Positions 17,803 to 24,457 of a stretch of 64,000 bases of DNA are shown piece after piece; positions within the stretch are counted from its first letter, which is position 1, and each line of letters begins with the position of its first letter. Location of the stretch: contig JAFVQU010000002.1 of assembly GCA_017504625.1 (NCBI GenBank), positions 1 through 64,000 on the forward strand, given 5' to 3'. This DNA comes from Clostridia bacterium. Its GTDB lineage: Bacteria; Bacillota; Clostridia; Oscillospirales; CAG-272. The notes under the pieces are model-generated. The model was given only the letters and a program-made list of their open reading frames with translations. It did no database searches and was not told the origin of the DNA. The position numbers and the translations under genes are program-made.

Positions 17803-18345
17803 ATGAATATTTGGCACGACATTCCCGAAGAAGAGATAACAGCCACAGATTTTTCGGCAGTCATTGAGATAAGCAAGGGCAGCAGCTGCAAGTACGAGCT
17901 TGACAAGAAGACAGGTCTTCTCCGTCTTGACCGAATTCTCTACACCGCCACTCACTATCCCCAAAATTACGGCTTTATCCCGAGAACATATGCAGATGAC
18001 GGCGACCCGCTTGACGTTCTCGTGCTTTGCTCAGAGCCTATCGTTCCCATGACTCTCGTTCAGGTATATCCTATCGGCGCTATGCGAATGATCGACGGCG
18101 GCAAGCTTGACGACAAGATACTCGCTATCCCTTTTTCCGACCCTACTCACCGCGACGTAAAGTCGATCCACGAGCTTCCATCGCACATTTTCGACGAAAT
18201 CAAGCACTTCTTTACAGTTTACAAGCAGCTTGAACACAAGCAGACCGCGGTAAAGGAGCTTTTCGACCGTGACGAGGCAATCGGAATCATTAACGATGCG
18301 ATAAAGGCGTATAACGAACAAATTAAGCCCAATTTGAACAAATAA
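17803..18345 (+). CDS. ppa: Inorganic diphosphatase (family I)
   Basis: 180 residues. The metal-binding signature D66-G-D-P-L-D71-V-L-V is intact, as are the upstream Y-P-Q-N-Y-G-F-I-P substrate loop (52-60) and K-D/K-x-I segment around residue 105. Soluble, Mg-dependent enzyme that removes pyrophosphate from tRNA charging, nucleotide and polymer synthesis. Family I enzymes are less common in Firmicutes, where family II (DHH) often does this job, so this is worth noting but not unusual in Clostridia. RBS AAGGAGG precedes the ATG. 21 bases after obg. Confidence 0.94.
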   Translation: MNIWHDIPEEEITATDFSAVIEISKGSSCKYELDKKTGLLRLDRILYTATHYPQNYGFIPRTYADDGDPLDVLVLCSEPIVPMTLVQVYPIGAMRMIDGGKLDDKILAIPFSDPTHRDVKSIHELPSHIFDEIKHFFTVYKQLEHKQTAVKELFDRDEAIGIINDAIKAYNEQIKPNLNK

Positions 18346-18353
18346 TCAGAATA

Positions 18354-18400
18354 CCCCTCCGCTCTTCGGGGAATACTAACCTCAAGAAGAAACGGAGGGG
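18354..18400 (+). promoter_or_regulatory. Alternative hairpins over the RBS of the small membrane protein gene
   Basis: CCCCTCCG (18354-18361) is fully complementary to CGGAGGGG (18393-18400), which contains the Shine-Dalgarno of the next gene. The same CCCC can instead pair with CGGGG (18367-18371) in a smaller hairpin. The two pairings exclude each other, so translation could be gated. Confidence 0.4.
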
Positions 18401-18409
18401 GATCTTTAT

Positions 18410-18595
18410 ATGGGAAAGAAGATATTTATCATCACGGGCGCCGCGGCGGCAGTTCTTGCCACAGCAGGTGCGGCAGGTGCTATTTTAACCTCAAAGAAGG
18501 CAAAAATGCGCCGTTTTGCCAAGAAAACAGGCAGAACCATGTATACTGTCGGAACAATGCTTCAAGCACTTTCGTGCCAGGATATGCCACAGTAA
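18410..18595 (+). CDS. Small single-pass membrane protein, unknown function
   Basis: 61 residues. One hydrophobic, alanine-rich helix (about 5-27) is followed by a very basic stretch (K-K-A-K-M-R-R-F-A-K-K-T-G-R) and a short C-terminus, so an N-out/C-in topology is expected from the positive-inside rule. The layout recalls small YtxH-like or DUF-type envelope proteins, but I recognise no family. RBS GGAGGGGG is strong, 8 bases from the ATG, and the coding sequence is followed immediately by a bidirectional terminator, which supports a real gene. Confidence 0.65.
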   Translation: MGKKIFIITGAAAAVLATAGAAGAILTSKKAKMRRFAKKTGRTMYTVGTMLQALSCQDMPQ

Positions 18596-18620
18596 AAAAG
18601 AGGCTTTAAGCCTCTTTTTT
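18594..18620. terminator. Bidirectional terminator between the small protein and the SleB-type hydrolase
   Basis: AAAAAAGAGGC / GCCTCTTTTTT inverted repeat with a 5-base loop and a T-run on both strands; two convergent genes end on either side. Confidence 0.88.
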
Positions 18621-18621
18621 G

Positions 18622-19521
18622 TTATTTGTAGAACGAATGCTTTCCAATCGTGAACGCAAACGGACGGCTGTTTGTTATCCACGAGGACGTAGATGCCGCT
18701 GGATTGAGGAAGTATATTATTTCATCGGAAAGAGTATATCCCTCAAGGCAGATCTTCGCCGCGATAATACTATCTGCGTTTGGAGTGTTGTATATCGTGC
18801 CGTTTGCCACGGGAGCAAACTGAATGCCGAAGCGCTTGTCAAAAATAACTCCGTATATCGTATTCGGGTATGCCGACGAGCGAACTCGGTTAAGCACTAC
18901 GTTGCCGACCGCGATCTTTCCCTTCATGGGCTCTCCTCTTGACTCTGCGAAGATTATACGCGCAAGCCAATAGACGTGATCGTCACGATAGACCTGCGAG
19001 CCCCACTGAAGTCTTCTCGTGTCACCCGATTTTACGTAGAAGGTCGAGTTTGATTGATTATACGTAAAGGTCGCGCTGAGTGCCTTACAAAGCGGACTTA
19101 TCGGCACGTATATCTCACCGTTGTGAAGCATATTTTCCCTTCCCGTGTAGAAATATCTTTCGTTTGCAACTATGTAAAGCTTGCCTACCGTTGCGCTGAT
19201 ATCAAGATTCTCACCCTTGACCCTTGCCGTTCTCGTGCTTCCGTTGTACGAATAATTGAATTTTCCGATTGACGCGGCAAATCTGAACAAGGGAACGTAT
19301 GTAATTCCTCCGAGATTGAAAACGCTGTCATGAAGCACAGACCTTCCGTTCATGTTAAGATTAAGTCTGTACGCCCCCTGTGGGATAGATGCACGGGGCT
19401 CTGCCGCCGCGACCAGAGTCGGCTCCGTGCTAATTAAGGAAGCCTCCGCCGCTACTGTAGACACCACCATCGTTACGACCGTTGCCAGAAGTGCCGCGAT
19501 CATTTTGTTCTTTTTTGTCAT
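18622..19521 (-). CDS. Secreted SleB-type cell wall hydrolase with copper-amine-oxidase-like N-domain
   Basis: 299 residues. A Sec signal peptide (basic M-T-K-K-N-K, hydrophobic 8-24, cleavage likely near A-E-A at 25-27) leads to a copper-amine-oxidase N1-like domain (about 50-165), a putative wall-binding module common in Clostridia. The C-terminal Hydrolase_2/SleB domain begins near W185 and contains L-A-R-I-I-F-A-E193-S-R-G-E-P, with Glu193 the likely catalytic acid, and V-G-N-V-V-L-N-R-V. It would cleave peptidoglycan (lytic transglycosylase type). SleB homologues work in spore germination or vegetative wall turnover; which applies here is unclear. Its own promoter lies about 35 bases upstream. 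Confidence 0.87.
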   Translation of the reverse strand: MTKKNKMIAALLATVVTMVVSTVAAEASLISTEPTLVAAAEPRASIPQGAYRLNLNMNGRSVLHDSVFNLGGITYVPLFRFAASIGKFNYSYNGSTRTARVKGENLDISATVGKLYIVANERYFYTGRENMLHNGEIYVPISPLCKALSATFTYNQSNSTFYVKSGDTRRLQWGSQVYRDDHVYWLARIIFAESRGEPMKGKIAVGNVVLNRVRSSAYPNTIYGVIFDKRFGIQFAPVANGTIYNTPNADSIIAAKICLEGYTLSDEIIYFLNPAASTSSWITNSRPFAFTIGKHSFYK

Positions 19522-19552
19522 AAGATACTTTCCTTTCTTTTGGCGTTGCTTT

Positions 19553-19582
19553 ATTTTAACATAAAATCCAAGCTCCTATCAA
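19553..19582 (-). promoter_or_regulatory. Promoter of the SleB-type hydrolase gene
   Basis: Minus strand TTGATA (19577-19582), 18-base spacer, TAAAAT (19553-19558). Confidence 0.65.
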
Positions 19583-20034
19583 CGATCAAAATATGGGTTG
19601 AAATCCAATATATAACAAATTTTCTCGCTTCACGCCCTTTTTCTCCTATTATTTTCCTTGATTTCTTTTCATTTCCTTGTCACCTGCGCTATATTAGGAA
19701 AGAAAATGCGCAAAATATTATCAAGCAGCTCAGTTTTATCTTCTTCCATCGAGAATTTCACAGACATTTTCATTCAGGATAGCTCTGCTACAATCGCAGA
19801 AATCACCTCTTTTAAATTTCTATAAACCACGTTTATATTATGAAAATGAAATATATCTCCAAAAAAAGCTCTCGCGTTCTCACGCTTGCGCGTTGGCGCA
19901 GATGTCGCGTTCACCCATTGGCGTTGGCGTAGGAGAATCGGAAGAGAAAACGCATGGAGAAGGGAAACTTTTGCAAAAAAGCTCTCCCTTCTCCCCCCAC
20001 CCGATCTCCATTTGAAAACAAAAAGAAAAAGGTG
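19583..20034. other. Gene-free stretch between the hydrolase and tyrS
   Basis: About 450 bases without a convincing open frame or RBS. The only structure seen is an inverted repeat at 19956-19994 (GGAGAAGGGA / TCCCTTCTCC) with the AAACTTTT loop of the G-rich repeat family, preceded by short GCGTTGGCG repeats (19890-19929). Confidence 0.55.
19956..19994. repeat. Short copy of the G-rich stem-loop repeat
   Basis: GGAGAAGGGAAACTTTT followed by the arm TCCCTTCTCC and a C-run. It matches the core of the copies at 7112, 44964 and 63099, but here it lies upstream of the tyrS promoter and not behind a stop codon. Confidence 0.6.
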
Positions 20035-20063
20035 TTGACAAAAGAAAAAAAGCGTGTTATAAT
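20035..20063 (+). promoter_or_regulatory. Sigma-A promoter of tyrS
   Basis: Consensus TTGACA (20035-20040), 17 bases, TATAAT (20058-20063). Confidence 0.9.
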
Positions 20064-20069
20064 CATTTA

Positions 20070-20347
20070 AACGCTATGACCAAGACAAGTAAGAAACGAT
20101 ACGTATCAACAGAAAGTTGCCGGTTGATGAGAGGCGCGGATAAGCCGTTTCCCAATACACTTGCGAGTGTTGCACCGAAATCCTCAAAAGAGGATGCGTA
20201 GGCTGCGACGGGTTCGACCGTTATATCGACAGGCTTTCAATATCAGAAAGTCTATAAGGCTTTGCGAGTGATCGCAGGGTAAATCAAGGTGGTAACACGT
20301 TAAGGTTTGACCTAACGTCCTTGGACTTATGTCCAAGGGCTTTTTAT
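20070..20347 (+). promoter_or_regulatory. T-box riboswitch (tyrosine) with terminator, upstream of tyrS
   Basis: The leader has the ordered T-box elements: an AGTA-type start, the distal AG-bulge/GNUG-like segment (AGAAAGTTGCCGGTTGATGAG, 20111-20131), a candidate specifier UAC (20156-20158, Tyr), and the T-box proper AAGGTGGTAACACG (about 20286-20299), whose bulge pairs with the uncharged tRNA NCCA end. A terminator CCTTGGAC / GTCCAAGG (20319-20338) with a T-run follows; its 5' arm can instead pair with AAGG of the T-box to form the antiterminator. Uncharged tRNA-Tyr should raise tyrS expression. The specifier choice is inference from position; the T-box class itself is clear. Confidence 0.9.
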
Positions 20348-20375
20348 TTTTAAAACAATTTTGGAGGATAATAAA

Positions 20376-21599
20376 ATGAAAATTTACGAAGAATTGGTTG
20401 CCAGAGGGCTGATAGCGCAGGTAACCAACGAGGAAGAAATCAAGAACATGATCAACGAAGGCAAGGCGACCTTCTACATAGGCTTTGACCCCACGGCAGA
20501 TTCTCTGCACGTAGGTCACTTTATGGCGCTCTGCCTCATGAAGAGATTGCAAATGGCAGGTAACAAGCCCGTCGTGCTTATCGGCGGCGGTACCGCAATG
20601 GTCGGCGACCCCTCGGGCAGAACCGACATGCGTCAGATGATGACTACCGAAACTATTCAGCATAACGTTGACTGCTTCAGAAAGCAAATGGAAAGATTCA
20701 TCGACTTTGGCGAGGGCAAGGCGATTCTCGTTAACAACGCGGATTGGCTCCTCGGACTCAACTACGTTGACGTCCTCCGCGACGTCGGAGCTTGCTTCTC
20801 TGTAAACAGAATGCTCTCGGCTGAGTGCTACAAGCAGAGAATGGAAAAGGGACTTTCCTTCCTTGAATTCAACTACATGATAATGCAGTCCTACGACTTC
20901 TACCATCTCTTCAAGGAATACGGCTGCAATATGCAGTTCGGCGGCGACGACCAGTGGTCTAATATGCTTGGCGGCACCGAGCTTATCAGAAGAAAACTCG
21001 GCAAGGACGCGCACGCTATGACCATTACCCTTCTCCTCAACAGTGAGGGTAAGAAGATGGGTAAGACCGCTTCGGGCGCGGTTTGGCTCGATCCTAACAA
21101 GACCTCTCCCTACGACTTCTACCAGTACTGGAGAAACGTCGGCGACGCAGACGTGCTCAAGTGCATCAGAATGCTCACCTTCCTCCCCATCGAAGAGATC
21201 AACGCAATGGATTCTTGGGAGGGCAGCCAGCTCAACACCGCCAAGGAGATCCTTGCATACGAGCTTACCAAGCTCGTTCACGGTGACGAGGAGGCAAATA
21301 AGGCTCAGGCTCAGGCAAAGGCACTCTTTGGCGCGGGCGGTGAGGCTGACGCTCCCACCGAGGAAATGCTCGACGAGGACTTCTACATGGAAGGCAAGAC
21401 CGACATTCTCACAATGCTCGTAAGAAGCGGACTTTGCAAGTCCAAGTCCGAGGCACGTCAGGCTGTTCAGCAGGGCGGCGTATCGGTTGACGGCGAAAAG
21501 GTCGCGGACATCAAGACCTACTACACAAAGGAAGACCTCAAGGACGGTAAGCTCATCCGCAAGGGTAAGAAGACCTATATGAAGGTTATTGCAAAGTAA
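20376..21599 (+). CDS. tyrS: Tyrosyl-tRNA synthetase
   Basis: 407 residues from the ATG at 20376, 8 bases after GGAGG; an upstream in-frame TTG is part of the RBS itself and is not the start. Class I signatures: H-V-G-H (45-48) and K-M-G-K-T (227-231, the KMSKS loop variant of the TyrRS type that lacks the canonical S-K-S). The tyrosine-binding region Y-D-F-Y-H and Q-F-G-G-D-D-Q-W-S-N (187-196) is present. A C-terminal S4 RNA-binding domain (about 340-405) contacts tRNA. Expression is controlled by the T-box leader directly upstream. Confidence 0.96.
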   Translation: MKIYEELVARGLIAQVTNEEEIKNMINEGKATFYIGFDPTADSLHVGHFMALCLMKRLQMAGNKPVVLIGGGTAMVGDPSGRTDMRQMMTTETIQHNVDCFRKQMERFIDFGEGKAILVNNADWLLGLNYVDVLRDVGACFSVNRMLSAECYKQRMEKGLSFLEFNYMIMQSYDFYHLFKEYGCNMQFGGDDQWSNMLGGTELIRRKLGKDAHAMTITLLLNSEGKKMGKTASGAVWLDPNKTSPYDFYQYWRNVGDADVLKCIRMLTFLPIEEINAMDSWEGSQLNTAKEILAYELTKLVHGDEEANKAQAQAKALFGAGGEADAPTEEMLDEDFYMEGKTDILTMLVRSGLCKSKSEARQAVQQGGVSVDGEKVADIKTYYTKEDLKDGKLIRKGKKTYMKVIAK

Positions 21600-21607
21600 T
21601 TTAAAAA

Positions 21608-21630
21608 GGCCGTTGCAACTGCAACGGTCT
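21608..21630. terminator. Bidirectional terminator after tyrS
   Basis: GGCCGTTGC / GCAACGGTC stem with a short loop and TCTTTTC tail; on the minus strand it ends the zapA-U32 transcript with a T-run (TTTTTAA). Confidence 0.75.
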
Positions 21631-21637
21631 TTTCTTT

Positions 21638-23683
21638 TTATATTCTTCTCACCTTGCCCGAGGGGGCGCGGGATTTTTTGAAGTCGTCGACTACTTCGTC
21701 AACCTCATCTGCGCTCTCAACGATAAAGATAAAATGCCTATCGCTTATTCTCGCGCGGTCGAGCTCGTCCTGTCTGTCCGACATTGAGGTCGGCAGACTG
21801 TTAAGCACGATATTTCTGTGCGGATATTCGCGCACAACGGGGAAAACAAAGCCTCGTCTGTCGCGCATCTCCGCGTTGCCCTGCGAGCATACCTCGCAAG
21901 CACTCTTATCACCGTAAAGCTCTTTAATAACGCACTTTTCAAGCGTCATAAGCGGTATTCTGCCGTAAACTATTGCTCCGACCGAGCCACCAAGATCTCG
22001 CAATTGCGGCAAGGTCAATTCCGCAGACGCGATAACACTCTCAAAGCCAAACTCCTCAAGGAAAGCGACGGTTTCATCATTGCCTATATTGAATCTGAAA
22101 TCCGCGATCATTTTAATTTCAGGCAGATGCTTTTTTACAAGCTCAATCTGTCCGAGATTTGAAATCACGGCGTATTTCGGCTCATTTTTTACCGCTTTTT
22201 CAAGAAGCGAGCTTACTCGTTCCACTTCGGAATCAAAAATAACGGGCGGCATCACGAATCCGTCGGCTTGACTGTCGTTTGCAACGAATTTGTCAAGAGG
22301 CAAAAGGCAAACGTCAAAATATTCACGCGCCTTGTCGGTTATTTGCTCTGCCGAAGCAAACCTTGCGACACACCGATCTACTCTCTTGCCCGTCGGCTTT
22401 TTTGACGTTGTTTTTTCAACCTTGTATACGGGATTCTCTGCAAGTGCCGCCGTCATAGCCTCAACACCCGCACGGCGAAGCGAATTCATCTGCGACACGG
22501 GCACCATTACCTGCTCGCCAAGCTCCACCTCAATATTCCCGAGCGTGAACACACTGTCGCCAAGCTTTGACATCGAACGCGTGACCGCATCTACGTTTAG
22601 CGGCGCGTTAATTGCCTTCTGCGCGACCTCGCCCGTGACCGTGACCTTTTTTTCACAAGAGCTGAGAGTCAACTCCATCGGCTCGTCCTCAAGTATCTTC
22701 GCATTTATATCTATGGGGATTTTTCTCGTAATCTTGTTAAACTTGTCAACCTCTCGGCTTGCCTGCTTGTCCTCGTCAGAACGCACGCCAAGCATTTTGC
22801 GGTCAACTCTCTTTTCGTAATAGCCGTCTGAAAAGCCTCCGCGGGAAAAGAGCGCGGCAAGCTCGTCCATATCTGATTTCGTTGCATCTCTGCCCTCGTC
22901 AAGCAGTCTGCGCCATATTGAAGTAACGCCCCTGACGTACTCGGGCGATTTCATTCTTCCCTCGATCTTAAGCGATGCCACTCCACTTTCAATTATCTCG
23001 CGGACGTGTGTAGCAAGCGACATATCTTTAAGAGATAATGGATATTTGTCACACCCCTTGCATCCGTTTGCCGAGTATGGCAGTCTGCAAGGCTGGGCGC
23101 ACAGACCGCGGTTGCCGCTTCTGCCGCCGACAAGCGACGAGAAAAGGCACTGTCCCGAATGACTGACGCACATAGCACCGTGAATGAAAATTTCGACCTC
23201 AATCGGATTGTTCTTCACAAGCGAGGATATATCCTCTCTTGACAGCTCCCTTGCGGGAACAACGCGTGAAAAACCGTAATTTTCAAGCAATTTTGCGCCC
23301 TCGGCGTTGTGAATGCTCATCTGCGTGCTTGCGTGAAGCGGCATATCGGGCAGAATTCTGTGAATTCTTGCCGCCGCGCCGAGATCGGACACGATAAAGG
23401 CATCAACTCCCGCATTGGCTGAATTGATAACCGTCTGCTCAAGTTCGCTCATCTCGCGGTCGAGCGTCATAATATTTATCGTCTGATAGACCTTTACGCC
23501 GTACGTATGCGCAAGCCTTACCGCATCGGAAAGCTCGTCGGACGAGAAATTTTTAGCGTTTATCCTAGCATTAAAGGAGACACCGCCAATATAAATGGCG
23601 TCCGCGCCTCCTTCAATAGCCGCCTCAAAAGCCTCTCGCGACCCCGCGGGAGCAAGAAGCTCAGGCAATTTTTTATCCTTCAT
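21638..23683 (-). CDS. Peptidase U32 family protein (long form)
   Basis: 681 residues from the ATG at 23683. The U32 N-terminal barrel opens with L-L-A-P-A-G-S and G-G-A-D-A-I-Y-I-G, and contains the signature E-I-F-I-H-G-A-M-C-V-S-H-S-G-Q-C followed by further Cys (G-L-C-A-Q-P-C-R, G-C-K-G-C), which in this family coordinate an iron-sulfur cluster. The extra C-terminal half is typical of the long U32 type; the YhbU/RlhA branch does 5-hydroxycytidine formation in 23S rRNA and related members act in tRNA ho5U synthesis, so an RNA hydroxylation role is more likely than proteolysis. It lies 19 bases after zapA, an association seen often in Clostridia. The RBS is weak. Confidence 0.86.
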   Translation of the reverse strand: MKDKKLPELLAPAGSREAFEAAIEGGADAIYIGGVSFNARINAKNFSSDELSDAVRLAHTYGVKVYQTINIMTLDREMSELEQTVINSANAGVDAFIVSDLGAAARIHRILPDMPLHASTQMSIHNAEGAKLLENYGFSRVVPARELSREDISSLVKNNPIEVEIFIHGAMCVSHSGQCLFSSLVGGRSGNRGLCAQPCRLPYSANGCKGCDKYPLSLKDMSLATHVREIIESGVASLKIEGRMKSPEYVRGVTSIWRRLLDEGRDATKSDMDELAALFSRGGFSDGYYEKRVDRKMLGVRSDEDKQASREVDKFNKITRKIPIDINAKILEDEPMELTLSSCEKKVTVTGEVAQKAINAPLNVDAVTRSMSKLGDSVFTLGNIEVELGEQVMVPVSQMNSLRRAGVEAMTAALAENPVYKVEKTTSKKPTGKRVDRCVARFASAEQITDKAREYFDVCLLPLDKFVANDSQADGFVMPPVIFDSEVERVSSLLEKAVKNEPKYAVISNLGQIELVKKHLPEIKMIADFRFNIGNDETVAFLEEFGFESVIASAELTLPQLRDLGGSVGAIVYGRIPLMTLEKCVIKELYGDKSACEVCSQGNAEMRDRRGFVFPVVREYPHRNIVLNSLPTSMSDRQDELDRARISDRHFIFIVESADEVDEVVDDFKKSRAPSGKVRRI

Positions 23684-23702
23684 GGTTGTTTGAATTTCCC
23701 GA

Positions 23703-24173
23703 TCAGATATCGCTGAAGGTAAGAAGGTCAAACATAGAGCCAACCTTGTTTCTACTCTTCTTCTTAGATACGGGGGCTTCCTCAACTGCCTCTGCGGCAG
23801 GCTCTGCCACTGCGGGAGCTTGGGCTACCTCGACAGTTGCGGGAGCAACCTCCTTCTCTGCGGGAGCGCGAAGCTTTGCGATCTCCTCCTCAAGATTTGC
23901 TATCTTCTTTTGGGCAGATGCGATCTCCTTATCCTTAGCGGCAACGCTCTCTCTCAGAGCCTCTACCTCTTCCTTCATAGAAAGCTTCTCGGCGCAAAAC
24001 TCAAGTGCGCAAAGAAGTGCCGCCTCACTCTTAGGGCACTTTTTGCTCTGGAGAGTGATCTCTCTCATTTTTCTGTCAAGCATGCCGACTATTTTGTCGA
24101 TGGTGTCGCGGCTTGCCTCGGTTACCACGTTAACGTGCATATCTGCGATAGATAAGGTATACTTCTGCTTCAT
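23703..24173 (-). CDS. zapA: Cell division protein ZapA
   Basis: 156 residues. The N-terminal ~85 residues match ZapA (Y-T-L-S-I-A-D and D-K-I-V-G-M-L-D-R-K-M, then the K-S-E-A-A-L-L-C-A-L-E segment). A coiled coil (about 65-110) with K-E/E-E repeats follows and the tail is rich in Ala/Pro/Glu/Val. ZapA bundles FtsZ filaments at the division ring. The family's usual length is 80-110, so the acidic low-complexity tail is extra but common in Clostridia. RBS CGGAGG lies 7 bases upstream of the ATG. Confidence 0.87.
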   Translation of the reverse strand: MKQKYTLSIADMHVNVVTEASRDTIDKIVGMLDRKMREITLQSKKCPKSEAALLCALEFCAEKLSMKEEVEALRESVAAKDKEIASAQKKIANLEEEIAKLRAPAEKEVAPATVEVAQAPAVAEPAAEAVEEAPVSKKKSRNKVGSMFDLLTFSDI

Positions 24174-24230
24174 AATATCCTCCGTATGTATATGTCTTGA
24201 ATTATTTTACTCTTAGGTGCTCAAAAGCAC

Positions 24231-24259
24231 TTGAAAAATGTGTGGATATGATGTATAAT
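24231..24259 (+). promoter_or_regulatory. Promoter of the Sel1-repeat gene
   Basis: TTGAAA (24231-24236), 17 bases, TATAAT (24254-24259), leaving a leader of about 190 bases. Confidence 0.65.
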
Positions 24260-24284
24260 TAAAAAAATACATCCCCTTTATATT

Positions 24285-24313
24285 ATTATAATACAATTTT
24301 ATAAACATTTAAA
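24285..24313 (-). promoter_or_regulatory. Promoter of the zapA-U32 operon
   Basis: Minus strand TTTAAA (24308-24313), 17 bases, TATAAT (24285-24290). It faces the Sel1 promoter so the two transcripts overlap by about 50 bases at their 5' ends. Confidence 0.55.
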
Positions 24314-24457
24314 GGGCTTTTTAAAATTTTTTTGCGAAAGTGAAGATTTTTTGATCATTTTTATCGATCCGTCGCATAGAATAGTCCAAAAATCCTGCCT
24401 TTTCCCGCGCAATCTCGATTGGTTGCAAAAACTATTACACACGAAAGGGAGAATTGT

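Noticed and set aside
20184..21281. 365-codon open frame opposite tyrS that also covers the T-box
   Set aside because: Antisense shadow; the plus-strand T-box and tyrS explain this region fully.
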